Assembly: GCA_964020085.1 (NCBI GenBank)
Contig: OZ026604.1
Span: 25,885,427 to 25,949,426, forward strand
Direction: 5' to 3'
Source: Micromussa lordhowensis
Taxonomy: Eukaryota; Cnidaria; Anthozoa; Scleractinia; Lobophylliidae
DNA: 64,000 nt
This document shows, one piece after another, positions 24,501 through 38,800 of the stretch. The position numbers and the translations under genes were made by a program. Within the stretch, counting starts at the first letter, position 1, and each line of letters opens with the position of its first letter. The notes beneath the pieces were generated by a model that was not told where the DNA came from, did not search any database, and saw only the letters and a program-made list of their open reading frames with translations.

Positions 24501-27500
24501 TTGACGCGTGTCGCAACTTGGCAAACTAATGGCACCAAAGCACTCCTGGGGTGGGTCCGGGTCCACATGCAAAGTTTCGGAGCTGCGCGACATCTCGCAC
24601 TATGCTAACCAGCCCGTTTGCTAATTAGCCGAACTTTGCGCGCGTCGCAACTTTGCAAACTAATACCACCAAAGCACTCCCGGGGTCGGTCCGGGTCCAA
24701 ATGCGAAGTATCGGAGCTGCGCGAAATCTCCCACTATGCTAATCAGCCCGCAGATCCCCAGGCGTGGCCGGCTGGCTGACTCGTTAGCCGAGCTTGACGC
24801 GTGTCGCAACTTGGCAAACTAATGGCACCAAAGCACTCCTGGGGTGGGTCCGGGTCCACATGCAAAGTTTCGGAGCTGCGCGACATCTCGCACTATGCTA
24901 ACCAGCCCGTTTGCTAATTAGCCGAACTTTGCGCGCGTCGCAACTTTGCAAACTAATACCACCAAAGCACTCCCGGGGTCGGTCCGGGTCCAAATGCGAA
25001 GTATCGGAGCTGCGCGAAATCTCCCACTATGCTAATCAGCCCGCAGATCCCCAGGCGTGGCCGGCTGGCTGACTCGTTAGCCGAGCTTGACGCGTGTCGC
25101 AACTTGGCAAACTAATGGCACCAAAGCACTCCTGGGGTGGGTCCGGGTCCACATGCAAAGTTTCGGAGCTGCGCGACATCTCGCACTATGCTAACCAGCC
25201 CGTTTGCTAATTAGCCGAACTTTGCGCGCGTCGCAACTTTGCAAACTAATACCACCAAAGCACTCCCGGGGTCGGTCCGGTTCCAAATGGGAAGTATCGG
25301 AGCTGCGCGAAATCTCCCACTATGCTAATCAGCCCGCAGATCCCCAGGCGTGGCCGGCTGGCTGACTCGTTAGCCGAGCTTGACGCGTGTCGCAACTTGG
25401 CAAACTAATGGCACCAAAGCACTCCTGGGGTGGGTCCGGGTCCACATGCAAAGTTTCGGAGCTGCGCGACATCTCGCACTATGCTAACCAGCCCGTTTGC
25501 TAATTAGCCGAACTTTGCGCGCGTCGCAACTTTGCAAACTAATACCACCAAAGCACTCCCGGGGTCGGTCTGGGTCCAAATGCGAAGTATCGGAGCTGCG
25601 CGAAATCTCCCACTATGCTAATCAGCCCGCAGATCCCCAGGCGTGGCCGGCTGGCTGACTCGTTAGCCGAGCTTGACGCGTGTCGCAACTTGGCAAACTA
25701 ATGGCACCAAAGCACTCCTGGGGTGGGTCCGGGTCCACATGCAAAGTTTCGGAGCTGCGCGACATCTCGCACTATGCTAACCAGCCCGTTTGCTAATTAG
25801 CCGAACTTTGCGCGCGTCGCAACTTTGCAAACTAATACCACCAAAGCACTCCCGGGGTCGGTCCGGGTCCAAATGCGAAGTATCGGAGCTGCGCGAAATC
25901 TCCCACTATGCTAATCAGCCCGCAGATCCCCAGGCGTGGCCGGCTGGCTGACTCGTTAGCCGAGCTTGACGCGTGTCGCAACTTGGCAAACTAATGGCAC
26001 CAAAGCACTCCTGGGGTGGGTCCGGGTCCACATGCAAAGTTTCGGAGCTGCGCGACATCTCGCACTATGCTAACCAGCCCGTTTGCTAATTAGCCGAACT
26101 TTGCGCGCGTCGCAACTTTGCAAACTAATACCACCAAAGCACTCCCGGGGTCGGTCCGGGTCCAAATGCGAAGTATCGGAGCTGCGCGAAATCTCCCACT
26201 ATGCTAATCAGCCCGCAGATCCCCAGGCGTGGCCGGCTGGCTGACTCGTTAGCCGAGCTTGACGCGTGTCGCAACTTGGCAAACTAATGGCACCAAAGCA
26301 CTCCTGGGGTGGGTCCGGGTCCACATGCAAAGTTTCGGAGCTGCGCGACATCTCGCACTATGCTAACCAGCTCGTTTGCTAATTAGCCGAACTTTGCGCG
26401 CGTCGCAACTTTGCAAACTAATACCACCAAAGCACTCCCGGGGTCGGTCCGGGTCCAAATGCGAAGTATCGGAGCTGCGCGAAATCTCCCACTATGCTAA
26501 TCAGCCCGCAGATCCCCAGGCGTGGCCGGCTGGCTGACTCGTTAGCCGAGCTTGACGCGTGTCGCAACTTGGCAAACTAATGGCACCAAAGCACTCCTGG
26601 GGTGGGTCCGGGTCCACATGCAAAGTTTCGGAGCTGCGCGACATCTCGCACTATGCTAACCAGCCCGTTTGCTAATTAGCCGAACTTTGCGCGCGTCGCA
26701 ACTTTGCAAACTAATACCACCAAAGCACTTCCGGGGTCGGTCCGCGTCCAAATGCGAAGTATCGGAGCTGCGCGAAATCTCCCACTATGCTAATCAGCCC
26801 GCAGATCCCCAGGCGTGGCCGGCTGGCTGACTCGTTAGCCGAGCTTGACGCGTGTCGCAACTTGGCAAACTAATGGCACCAAAGCACTCCTGGGGTGGGT
26901 CCGGGTCCACATGCAAAGTTTCGGAGCTGCGCGACATCTCGCACTATGCTAACCAGCCCGTTTGCTAATTAGCCGAACTTTGCGCGCGTCGCAACTTTGC
27001 AAACTAATACCATTAAAGCACTCCCGGGGTCGGTCCGGGTCCAAATGCGAAGTATCGGAGCTGCGCGAAATCTCCCACTATGCCAATCAGCCCGCAGATC
27101 CCCAGGCGTGGCCAGCTGGCTGACTCGTTAGCCGAGCTTGACGCGTGTCGCAACTTGGCAAACTAATGGCACCAAAGCACTCCTGGGGTGGGTCCGGGTC
27201 CACATGCAAAGTTTCGGAGCTGCGCGACATCTCGCACTATGCTAACCAGCCCGTTTGCTAATTAGCCGAACTTTGCGCACGTCGCAACTTTGCAAACTAA
27301 TACCACCAAAGCACTCCCGGGGTCGGTCCGGGTCCAAATGCGAAGTATCGGAGCTGCGCGAAATCTCCCACTATGCTAATCAGCCCGCAGATCCCCAGGC
27401 GTGGCCGGCTGGCTGACTCGTTAGCCGAGCTTGACGCGTGTCGCAACTTGGCAAACTAATGGCACCAAAGCACTCCTGGGGTGGGTCCGGGTCCACATGC

Positions 27501-30500
27501 AAAGTTTCGGAGCTGCGCGACATCTCGCACTATGCTAACCAGCCCGTTTGCTAATTAGCCGAACTTTGCGCGCGTCGCAACTTTGCAAACTAATACCACC
27601 AAAGCACTCCCGGGGTCGGTCCGGGTCCAAATACGAAGTATCGGAGCTGCGCGAAATCTCCCACTATGCTAATCAGCCCGCAGATCCCCAGGCGTGGCCG
27701 GCTGGCTGACTCGTTAGCCGAGCTTGACGCGTGTCGCAACTTGGCAAACTAATGGCACCAAAGCACTCCTGGGGTGGGTCCGGGTCCACATGCAAAGTTT
27801 CGGAGCTGCGCGACATCTCGCACTATGCTAACCAGCCCGTTTGCTAATTAGCCAAACTTTGCGCGCGTCGCAACTTTGCAAACTAATACCACCAAAGCAC
27901 TCCCGGGGTCGGTCCGGGTCCAAATGCGAAGTATCCGAGCTGCGCGAAATCTCCCACTATGCTAATCAGCCCGCAGATCCCCAGGCGTGGCCGGCTGGCT
28001 GACTCGTTAGCCGAGCTTGACGCGTGTCGCAACTTGGCAAACTAATGGCACCAAAGCACTCCTGGGGTGGGTCCGGGTCCACATGCAAAGTTTCGGAGCT
28101 GCGCGACATCTCGCACTATGCTAACCAGCCCGTTTGCTAATTAGCCGAACTTTGCGCGCGTCGCAACTTTGCAAACTAATACCACCAAAGCACTCCCGGG
28201 GTCGGTCCGGGTCCAAATGCGAAGTATCGGAGCTGCGCGAAATCTCCCACTATGCTAATCAGCCCGCAGATCCCCAGGCGTGGCCGGCTGGCTGACTCGT
28301 TAGCCGAGCTTGACGCGTGTCGCAACTTGGCAAACTAATGGCACCAAAGCACTCCTGGAGTGGGTCCGGGTCCACATGCAAAGTTTCGGAGCTGCGCGAC
28401 ATCTCGCACTATGCTAACCAGCCCGTTTGCTAATTAGCCGAACTTTGCGCGCGTCGCAACTTTGCAAACTAATACCACCAAAGCACTCCCGGGGTCGGTC
28501 CGGGTCCAAATGCGAAGTATCGGAGCTGCGCGAAATCTCCCACTATGCTAATCAGCCCGCAGATCCCCAGGCGTGGCCGGCTGGCTGACTCGTTAGCCGA
28601 GCTTGACGCGTGTCGCAACTTGGCAAACTAATGGCACCAAAGCACTCCTGGGGTGGGTCCGGGTCCACATGCAAAGTTTCGGAGCTGCGCGACATCTCGC
28701 ACTATGCTAACCAGCCCGTTTGCTAATTAGCCGAACTTTGCGCGCGTCGCAACTTTGCAAACTAATACCACCAAAGCACTCCCGGGGTCGGTCCGGGTCC
28801 AAATGCGAAGTATCGGAGCTGCGCGAAATCTCCCACTATGCTAATCAGCCCGCAGATCCCCAGGCGTGGCCGGCTGGCTGACTCGTTAGCCGAGCTTGAC
28901 GCGTGTCGCAACTTGGCAAACTAATGGCACCAAAGCACTCCTGGGGTGGGTCCGGGTCCACACGCAAAGTTTCGGAGCTGCGCGACATCTCGCACTATGC
29001 TAACCAGCCCGTTTGCTAATTAGCCGAACTTTGCGCGCGTCGCAACTTTGCAAACTAATACCACCAAAGCACTCCCGGGGTCGGTCCGGGTCCAAATGCG
29101 AAGTATCGGAGCTGCGCGAAATCTCCCACTATGCTAATCAGCCCGCAGATCCCCAGGCGTGGGCGGCTGGCTGACTCGTTAGCCGAGCTTGACGCGTGTC
29201 GCAACTTGGCAAACTAATGGCACCAAAGCACTCCTGGGGTGGGTCCGGGTCCACATGCAAACTTTCGGAGCTGCGCGACATCTCGCACTATGCTAACCAG
29301 CCCGTTTGCTAATTAGCCGAACTTTGCGCGCGTCGCAACTTTGCAAACTAATACCACCAAAGCACTCCCGGGGTCGGTCCGGGTCCAAATGCGAAGTATC
29401 GGAGCTGCGCGAAATCTCCCACTATGCTAATCAGCCCGCAGATCCCCAGGCGTGGCCGGCTGGCTGGCTCGTTAGCCGAGCTTGACGCGTGTCGCAACTT
29501 GGCAAACTAATGGCACCAAAGCACTCCTGGGGTGGGTCCGGGTCCACATGCAAAGTTTCGGAGCTGCGCAACATCTCGCACTATGCTAACCAGCCCGTTT
29601 GCTAATTAGCCGAACTTTGCGCGCGTCGCAACTTTGCAAACTAATACCACCAAAGCACTCCCGGGGTCGGTCCGGGTCCAAATGCGAAGTATCGGAGCTG
29701 CGCAAAATCTCCCACTATGCTAATCAGCCCGCAGATCCCCAGGCGTGGCCGGCTGGCTGACTCGTTAGCCGAGCTTGACGCGTGTCGCAACTTGGCAAAC
29801 TAATGGCACCAAAGCACTCCTGGGGTGGGTCCGGGTCCACATGCAAAGTTTCGGAGCTGCGCGACATCTCGCACTATGCTAACCAGCCCGTTTGCTAATT
29901 AGCCGAACTTTGCGCGCGTCGCAACTTTGCAAACTAATACCACCAAAGCACTCCCGGGGTCGGTCCGGGTCCAAATGCGAAGTATCGGAGCTGCGCGAAA
30001 TCTCCCACTATGCTAATCAGCCCGCAGATCCCCAGGCGTGGCCGGCTGGCTGACTCGTTAGCCGAGCTTGACGCGTGTCGCAACTTGGCAAACTAATGGC
30101 ACCAAAGCACTCCTGGGGTGGGTCCGGGTCCACATGCAAAGTTTCGGAGCTGCGCGACATCTCGCACTATGCTAACCAGCCCGTTTGCTAATTAGCCGAA
30201 CTTTGCGCGCGTCGCAACTTTGCAAACTAATACCACCAAAGCACTCCCGGGGTCGGTCCGGGTCCAAATGCGAAGTATCAGAGCTGCGCGAAATCTCCCA
30301 CTATGCTAATCAGCCCGCAGATCCCCAGGCGTGGCCGGCTGGCTGACTCGTTAGCCGAGCTTGACGCGTGTCGCAACTTGGCAAACTAATGGCACCAAAG
30401 CACTCCTGGGGTGGGTCCGGGTCCACATGCAAAGTTTCGGAGCTGCGCGACATCTCGCACTATGCTAACCAGCCCGTTTGCTAATTAGCCGAACTTTGCG

Positions 30501-31443
30501 CGCGTCGCAACTTTGCAAAATAATACTACCAAAGCACTCCCGGGGTCGGTCCGGGTCCAAATGCGAAGTATCGGAGCTGCGCGAAATCTCCCACTATGCT
30601 AATCAGCCCGCAGATCCCCAGGCGTGGCCGGCTGGCTGACTCGTTAGCCGAGCTTGACGCGTGTCGCAACTTGGCAAACTAATGGCACCAAAGCACTCCT
30701 GGGGTGGGTCCGGGTCCACATGCAAAGTTTCGGAGCTGCGCGACATCTCGCACTATGCTAACCAGCCCGTTTCCTAATTCGCCGAACTTTGCGCGCGTCG
30801 CAACTTTGCAAACTAATACCACCAAAGCACTCCCGGGGTCGGTCCGGGTCCAAATGCGAAGTATCGGAGCTGCGCGAAATCTCCCACTATGCTAATCAGC
30901 CCGCAGATCCCCAGGCGTGGCCGGCTGGCTGACTCGTTAGCCGAGCTTGACGCGTGTCGCAACTTGGCAAACTAATGGCACCAAAGCACTCCTGTGGTGG
31001 GTCCGGGTCCACATGCAAAGTTTCGGAGCTGCGCGACATCTCGCACTATGCTAACCAGCCCGTTTGCTAATTAGCCGAACTTTGCGCGCGTCGCAACTTT
31101 GCAAACTAATACCACCAAAGCACTCCCGGGGTCGGTCCGGGTCCAAATGCGAAGTATCGGAGCTGCGCGAAATCTCCCACTATGCTAATCAGCCCGCAGA
31201 TCCCCAGGCGTGGCCGGCTGGCTGACTCGTTAACCGAGCTTGACGCGTGTCGCAACTTGGCAAACTAATGGCACCAAAGCACTCCTGGGGTGGGTCCGGG
31301 TCCACATGCAAAGTTTCGGAGCTGCGCGACATCTCGCACTATGCTAACCAGCCCGTTTGCTAATTAGCCGAACTTTGCGCGCGTCGCAACTTTGCAAACT
31401 AATACCACCAAAGCACTCCCGGGGTCGGTCCGGGTCCAAATGC
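21521..31443 (+). repeat. Diverged tract with mainly private variants
   Basis: About 34 units carrying scattered single changes and little local HOR signal. A 1-bp deletion with nearby changes lies at 21524-21532 (tcagcccg to tcaggcg). Other private changes are at 21597, 22204, 22313, 22478, 22611, 22733, 22927, 23270, 24233, 27014-27015, 28963, 29163, 29262 and 29467. A few variants recur elsewhere: gcgcaaaatc at 22672, 29704 and 32047; ggtctggg at 23227 and 25571; and cacttccgg with ccgcgtcc at 26730-26745, which reappears in the 34-45 kb HOR. There is no gene, RNA or transposon in this stretch. Confidence 0.85.
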
Positions 31444-34400
31444 CAAGTATCGGAGCTGCGCGAAATCTCCCACTATGCTAATCAGCCCGCAGATCCCCAG
31501 GCGTGGCCGGCTGGCTGACTCGTTAGCCGAGTTGACGCGTGTCGCAACTTGGCAAACTAATGGCACCAAAGCACTCCTGGGGTGGGTCCGGGTCCACATG
31601 CAAAGTTTCGGAGCTGCGCGACATCTCGCACTATGCTAACCAGCCCGTTTGCTAATTAGCCGAACTTTGCGCGCGTCGCAACTTTGCAAACTAATACCAC
31701 CAAAGCACTCCCGGGGTCGGTCCGGGTCCAAATGCGAAGTATCGGAGCTGCGCGAAATCTCCCACTATGCTAATCAGCCCGCAGATCCCCAGGCGTGGCC
31801 GGCCTGCTGACTCGTTAGCCGAGCTTGACGCGTGTCGCAACTTGGCAAACTAATGGCACCAAAGCACTCCTGGGGTGGGTCCGGGTCCACATGCAAAGTT
31901 TCGGAGCTGCGCGACATCTCGCACTATGCTAACCAGCCCGTTTGCTAATTAGCCGAACTTTGCGCGCGTCGCAACTTTGCAAACTAATACCACCAAAGCA
32001 CTCCCGGGGTCGGTCCGGGTCCAAATGCGAAGTATCGGAGCTGCGCAAAATCTCCCACTATGCTAATCAGCCCGCAGATCCCCAGGCGTGGCCGGCTGGC
32101 TGACTCGTTAGCCGAGCTTGACGCGTGTCGCAACTTGGCAAACTAATGGCACCAAAGCACTCCTGGGGTGGGTCCGGGTCCACATGCAAAGTTTCGGAGC
32201 TGCGCGACATCTCGCACTATGCTAACCAGCCCGTTTGCTAATTAGCCGAACTTTGCGCGCGTCGCAACTTTGCAAACTAATACCACCAAAGCACTCCCGG
32301 GGTCGGTCCGGGTCCAAATGCGAAGTATCGGAGCTGCGCGAAATCTCCCACTATGCTAATCAGCCCGCAGATCCCCAGGCGTGGCCGGCTGGCTGACTCG
32401 TTAGCCGAGCTTGACGCGTGTCGCAACTTGGCAAACTAATGGCACCAAAGCACTCCTGGGGTGGGTCCGGGTCCACATGCAAAGTTTCAGAGCTGCGCGA
32501 CATCTCGCACTATGCTAACCAGCCCGTTTGCTAATTAGCCGAACTTTGCGCGCGTCGCAACTTTGCAAACTAATACCACCAAAGCACTCCCGGGGTCGGT
32601 CCGGGTCCAAATGCGAAGTATCGGAGCTGCGCGAAATCTCCCACTATGCTAATCAGCCCGCAGATCCCCAGGCGTGGCCGGCTGGCTGAGTCGTTAGCCG
32701 AGCTTGACGCATGTCGCAACTTGGCAAACTAATGGCACCAAAGCACTCCTGGGGTGGGTCCGGGTCCACATGCAAAGTTTCGGAGCTGCGCGACATCTCG
32801 CACTATGCTAACCAGCCCGTTTGCTAATTAGCCGAACTTTGCGCGCGTCGCAATTTTGCAAACTAATACCACCAAAGCACTCCCGGGGTCGGTCCGGGTC
32901 CAAATGCGAAGTATCGGAGCTGCGCGAAATCTCCCACTATGCTAATCAGCCCGCAGATCCCCAGGCGTGGCCGGCTGGCTGACTCGTTAGCCGAGCTTGA
33001 CGCGTGTCGCAACTTGGCAAACTAATGGCACCAAAGCACTCCTGGGGTGGGTCCGGGTCCACATGCAAAGTTTCGGAGCTGCGCGACATCTCGCACTATG
33101 CTAACCAGCCCGTTTGCTAATTAGCCGAACTTTGCGCGCGTCGCAACTTTGCAAACTAATACCACCAAAGCACTCCCGGGGTCGGTCTGGGTCCAAATGC
33201 GAAGTATCGGAGCTGCGCGAAATCTCCCACTATGCTAATCAGCCCGCAGATCCCCAGGCGTGGCCGGCTGGCTGACTCGTTAGCCGAGCTTGACGCGTGT
33301 CGCAACTTGGCAAACTAATGGCACCAAAGCACTCCTGGGGTGGGTCCGGGTCCACATGCAAAGTTTCGGAGCTGCGCGACATCTCGCACTATGCTAACCA
33401 GCCTGTTTGCTAATTAGCCGAACTTTGCGCGCGTCGCAACCTTGCAAACTAATACCACCAAAGCACTCCCGGGGTCGGTCCGGGTCCAAATGCGAAGTAT
33501 CGGAGCTGCGCGAAATCTCCCACTATGCTAATCAGCCCGCAGATCCCCAGGCGTGGCCGGCTGGCTGACTCGTTAGCCGAGCTTGACGCGTGTCGCAACT
33601 TGGCAAACTAATGGCACCAAAGCACTCCTGGGGTGGGTCCGGGTCCACATGCAAAGTTTCGGAGCTGCGCGACATCTCGCACTATGCTAACCAGCCCGTT
33701 TGCTAATTAGCCGAACTTTGCGCGCGTCGCAACTTTGCAAACTAATACCACCAAAGCACTCCCGGGGTCGGTCCGGGTCCAAATGCGAAGTATCGGAGCT
33801 GCGCGAAATCACCCACTATGCTAATCAGCCCGCAGATCCCCAGGCGTGGCCAGCTGGCTGACTCGTTAGCCGAGCTTGACGCGTGTCGCAACTTGGCAAA
33901 CTAATGGCACCAAAGCACTCCTGGGGTGGGTCCGGGTCCACATGCAAAGTTTCGGAGCTGCGAGACATCTCGCACTATGCTAACCAGCCCGTTTGCTAAT
34001 TAGCCGAACTTTGCGCGCGTCGCAACTTTGCAAACTAATACCACCAAAGCACTTCCGGGGTCGGTCCGCGTCCAAATGCGAAGTATCGGAGCTGCGCGAA
34101 ATCTCCCACTATGCTAATCAGCCCGCAGATCCCCAGGCGTGGCCGGCTGGCTGACTCGTTAGCCGAGCTTGACGCGTGTCGCAACTTGGCAAACTAATGG
34201 CACCAAAGCACTCCTGGGGTGGGTCCGGGTCCACATGCAAAGTTTCGGAGCTGCGCGACATCTCGCACTATGCTAACCAGCCCGTTTGCTAATTAGCCGA
34301 ACTTTGCGCGCGTCGCAACTTTGCAAACTAATACCACCAAAGCACTCCCGGGGTCGGTCCGGGTCCAAATGCGAAGTATCGGAGCTGCGCGAAATCTCCC

Positions 34401-34958
34401 ACTATGCTAATCAGCCCGCAGATCCCCAGGCGTGGCCGGCTGGCTGACTCGTTAGCCGAGCTTGACGCATGTCGCAACTTGGCAAACTAATGGCACCAAA
34501 GCACTCCTGGGGTGGGTCCGGGTCCACATGCAAAGTTTCGGAGCTGCGCGACATCTCGCACTATGCTAACCAGCCCGTTTGCTAATTAGCCGAACTTTGC
34601 GCGCGTCGCAACTTTGCAAACTAATACCACCAAAGCACTCCAGGGGTCGGTCCGGGTCCAAATGCGAAGTATCGGAGCTGCGCGAAATCTCCCACTATGC
34701 TAATCAGCCCGCAGATCCCCAGGCGTGGCCGGCTGGCTGACTCGTTAGCCGAGCTTGACGCGTGTCGCAACTTGGCAAACTAATGGCACCAAAGCACTCC
34801 TGGGGTGGGTCCGGGTCCACATGCAAAGTTTCGGAGCTGCGCGACATCTCGCACTATGCTAACCAGCCCGTTTGCTAATTAGCCGAACTTTGCGCGCGTC
34901 GCAACTTTGCAAACTAATACCACCAAAGCACTCCCGGGGTCGGTCCGGGTCCAAATGC
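31444..34958 (+). repeat. HOR copy I, 12 units (3515 bp)
   Basis: Anchored by aaatgcc (31444) linked to a 1-bp deletion in gagcttgacg (near 31532), followed by ggcctgc (31804). The ordered markers are ttcagag (32489), gcatgtc (32710), caatttt (32854), ggtctgg (33188), aaccttg (33441), gagacatc (33963), cacttccgg with ccgcgtcc (34054-34069), gcatgtc (34469) and ccagggg (34642). It ends where the anchor recurs at 34959. The length is 12 x 293 minus the 1-bp deletion. Compared with copy III it lacks one unit between ggtctgg and aaccttg. Confidence 0.9.
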
Positions 34959-35836
34959 CAAGTATCGGAGCTGCGCGAAATCTCCCACTATGCTAATCAG
35001 CCCGCAGATCCCCAGGCGTGGCCGGCTGGCTGACTCGTTAGCCGAGTTGACGCGTGTCGCAACTTGGCAAACTAATGGCACCAAAGCACTCCTGGGGTGG
35101 GTCCGGGTCCACATGCAAAGTTTCGGAGCTGCGCGACATCTCGCACTATGCTAACCAGCCCGTTTGCTAATTAGCCGAACTTTGCGCGCGTCGCAACTTT
35201 GCAAACTAATACCACCAAAGCACTCCCGGGGTCAGTCCGGGTCCAAATGCGAAGTATCGGAGCTGCGCGAAATCTCCCACTATGCTAATCAGCCCGCAGA
35301 TCCCCAGGCGTGGCCGGCCTGCTGACTCGTTAGCCGAGCTTGACGCGTGTCGCAACTTGGCAAACTAATGGCACCAAAGCACTCCTGGGGTGGGTCCGGG
35401 TCCACATGCAAAGTTTCGGAGCTGCGCGACATCTCGCACTATGCTAACCAGCCCGTTTGCTAATTAGCCGAACTTTGCGCGCGTCGCAACTTTGCAAACT
35501 AATACCACCAAAGCACTCCAGGGGTCGGTCCGGGTCCAAATGCGAAGTATCGGAGCTGCGCGAAATCTCCCACTATGCTAATCAGCCCGCAGATCCCCAG
35601 GCGTGGCCGGCTGGCTGACTCGTTAGCCGAGCTTGACGCGTGTCGCAACTTGGCAAACTAATGGCACCAAAGCACTCCTGGGGTGGGTCCGGGTCCACAT
35701 GCAAAGTTTCGGAGCTGCGCGACATCTCGCACTATGCTAACCAGCCCGTTTGCTAATTAGCCGAACTTTGCGCGCGTCGCAACTTTGCAAACTAATACCA
35801 CCAAAGCACTCCCGGGGTCGGTCCGGGTCCAAATGC
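34959..35836 (+). repeat. 3-unit (878-bp) internal duplication of the HOR anchor
   Basis: The anchor (aaatgcc plus the 1-bp deletion) at 34959 and 35046 recurs after only 878 bp at 35837 and 35924. The segment also carries gtcagtc (35234 and 36112), ggcctgc (35319 and 36197) and ccagggg (34642 and 35520), each displaced by 878 bp. This is a direct 3-unit duplication inside the larger HOR and is younger than it, because gtcagtc is absent from copies I and IV. Confidence 0.92.
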
Positions 35837-38800
35837 CAAGTATCGGAGCTGCGCGAAATCTCCCACTATGCTAATCAGCCCGCAGATCCCCAGGCGTGGC
35901 CGGCTGGCTGACTCGTTAGCCGAGTTGACGCGTGTCGCAACTTGGCAAACTAATGGCACCAAAGCACTCCTGGGGTGGGTCCGGGTCCACATGCAAAGTT
36001 TCGGAGCTGCGCGACATCTCGCACTATGCTAACCAGCCCGTTTGCTAATTAGCCGAACTTTGCGCGCGTCGCAACTTTGCAAACTAATACCACCAAAGCA
36101 CTCCCGGGGTCAGTCCGGGTCCAAATGCGAAGTATCGGAGCTGCGCGAAATCTCCCACTATGCTAATCAGCCCGCAGATCCCCAGGCGTGGCCGGCCTGC
36201 TGACTCGTTAGCCGAGCTTGACGCGTGTCGCAACTTGGCAAACTAATGGCACCAAAGCACTCCTGGGGTGGGTCCGGGTCCACATGCAAAGTTTCGGAGC
36301 TGCGCGACATCTCGCACTATGCTAACCAGCCCGTTTGCTAATTAGCCGAACTTTGCGAGCGTCGCAACTTTGCAAACTAATACCACCAAAGCACTCCCGG
36401 GGTCGGTCCGGGTCCAAATGCGAAGTATCGGAGCTGCGCGAAATCTCCCACTATGCTAATCAGCCCGCAGATCCCCAGGCGTGGCCGGCTGGCTGACTCG
36501 TTAGCCGAGCTTGACGCGTGTCGCAACTTGGCAAACTAATGGCACCAAAGCACTCCTGTGGTGGGTCCGGGTCCACATGCAAAGTTTCGGAGCTGCGCGA
36601 CATCTCGCACTATGCTAACCAGCCCGTTTGCTAATTAGCCGAACTTTGCGCGCGTCGCAACTTTGCAAACTAATACCACCAAAGCACTCCCGGGGTCGGT
36701 CCGGGTCCAAATGCGAAGTATCGGAGCTGCGCGAAATCTCCCACTATGCTAATCAGCCCGCAGATCCCCAGGCGTGGCCGGCTGGCTGACTCGTTAGCCG
36801 AGCTTGACGCGTGTCGCAACTTGGCAAACTAATGGCACCAAAGCACTCCTGGGGTGGGTCCGGGTCCACATGCAAAGTTTCAGAGCTGCGCGACATCTCG
36901 CACTATGCTAACCAGCCCGTTTGCTAATTAGCCGAACTTTGCGCGCGTCGCAACTTTGCAAACTAATACCACCAAAGCACTCCCGGGGTCGGTCCGGGTC
37001 CAAATGCGAAGTATCGGAGCTGCGCGAAATCTCCCACTATGCTAATCAGCCCGCAGATCCCCAGGCGTGGCCGGCTGGCTGACTCGTTAGCCGAGCTTGA
37101 CGCATGTCGCAACTTGGCAAACTAATGGCACCAAAGCACTCCTGGGGTGGGTCCGGGTCCACATGCAAAGTTTCGGAGCTGCGCGACATCTCGCACTATG
37201 CTAACCAGCCCGTTTGCTAATTAGCCGAACTTTGCGCGCGTCGCAATTTTGCAAACTAATACCACCAAAGCACTCCCGGGGTCGGTCCGGGTCCAAATGC
37301 GAAGTATCGGAGCTGCGCGAAATCTCCCACTATGCTAATCAGCCCGCAGATCCCCAGGCGTGGCCGGCTGGCTGACTCGTTAGCCGAGCTTGACGCGTGT
37401 CGCAACTTGGCAAACTAATGGCACCAAAGCACTCCTGGGGTGGGTCCGGGTCCACATGCAAAGTTTCGGAGCTGCGCGACATCTCGCACTATGCTAACCA
37501 GCCCGTTTGCTAATTAGCCGAACTTTGCGCGCGTCGCAACTTTGCAAACTAATACCACCAAAGCACTCCCGGGGTCGGTCTGGGTCCAAATGCGAAGTAT
37601 CGGAGCTGCGCGAAATCTCCCACTATGCTAATCAGCCCGCAGATCCCCAGGCGTGGCCGGCTGGCTGACTCGTTAGCCGAGCTTGACGCGTGTCGCAACT
37701 TGGCAAACTAATGGCACCAAAGCACTCCTGGGGTGGGTCCGGGTCCACATGGAAAGTTTCGGAGCTGCGCGACATCTCGCACTATGCTAACCAGCCCGTT
37801 TGCTAATTAGCCGAACTTTGCGCGCGTCGCAACTTTGCAAACTAATACCACCAAAGCACTCCCGGGGTCGGTCCGGGTCCAAATGCGAAGTATCGGAGCT
37901 GCGCGAAATCTCCCACTATGCTAATCAGCCCGCAGATCCCCAGGCGTGGCCGGCTGGCTGACTCGTTAGCCGAGCTTGACGCGTGTCGCAACTTGGCAAA
38001 CTAATGGCACCAAAGCACTCCTGGGGTGGGTCCGGGTCCACATGCAAAGTTTCGGAGCTGCGCGACATCTCGCACTATGCTAACCAGCCCGTTTGCTAAT
38101 TAGCCGAACTTTGCGCGCGTCGCAACCTTGCAAACTAATACCACCAAAGCACTCCCGGGGTCGGTCCGGGTCCAAATGCGAAGTATCGGAGCTGCGCGAA
38201 ATCTCCCACTATGCTAATCAGCCCGCAGATCCCCAGGCGTGGCCGGCTGGCTGACTCGTTAGCCGAGCTTGACGCGTGTCGCAACTTGGCAAACTAATGG
38301 CACCAAAGCACTCCTGGGGTGGGTCCGGGTCCACATGCAAAGTTTCGGAGCTGCGCGACATCTCGCACTATGCTAACCAGCCCGTTTGCTAATTAGCCGA
38401 ACTTTGCGCGCGTCGCAACTTTGCAAACTAATACCACCAAAGCACTCCCGGGGTCGGTCCGGGTCCAAATGCGAAGTATCGGAGCTGCGCGAAATCTCCC
38501 ACTATGCTAATCAGCCCGCAGATCCCCAGGCGTGGCCGGCTGGCTGACTCGTTAGCCGAGCTTGACGCGTGTCGCAACTTGGCAAACTAATGGCACCAAA
38601 GCACTCCTGGGGTGGGTCCGGGTCCACATGCAAAGTTTCGGAGCTGCGAGACATCTCGCACTATGCTAACCAGCCCGTTTGCTAATTAGCCGAACTTTGC
38701 GCGCGTCGCAACTTTGCAAACTAATACCACCAAAGCACTTCCGGGGTCGGTCCGCGTCCAAATGCGAAGTATCGGAGCTGCGCGAAATCTCCCACTATGC

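Noticed and set aside
12518..36559. cctgtgg variant at 12518, 30995 and 36559 as evidence of a very long HOR
   Set aside because: The spacing of the last two fits whole units, but any pair of units in a tandem array does so, and no second marker is linked in all three places.
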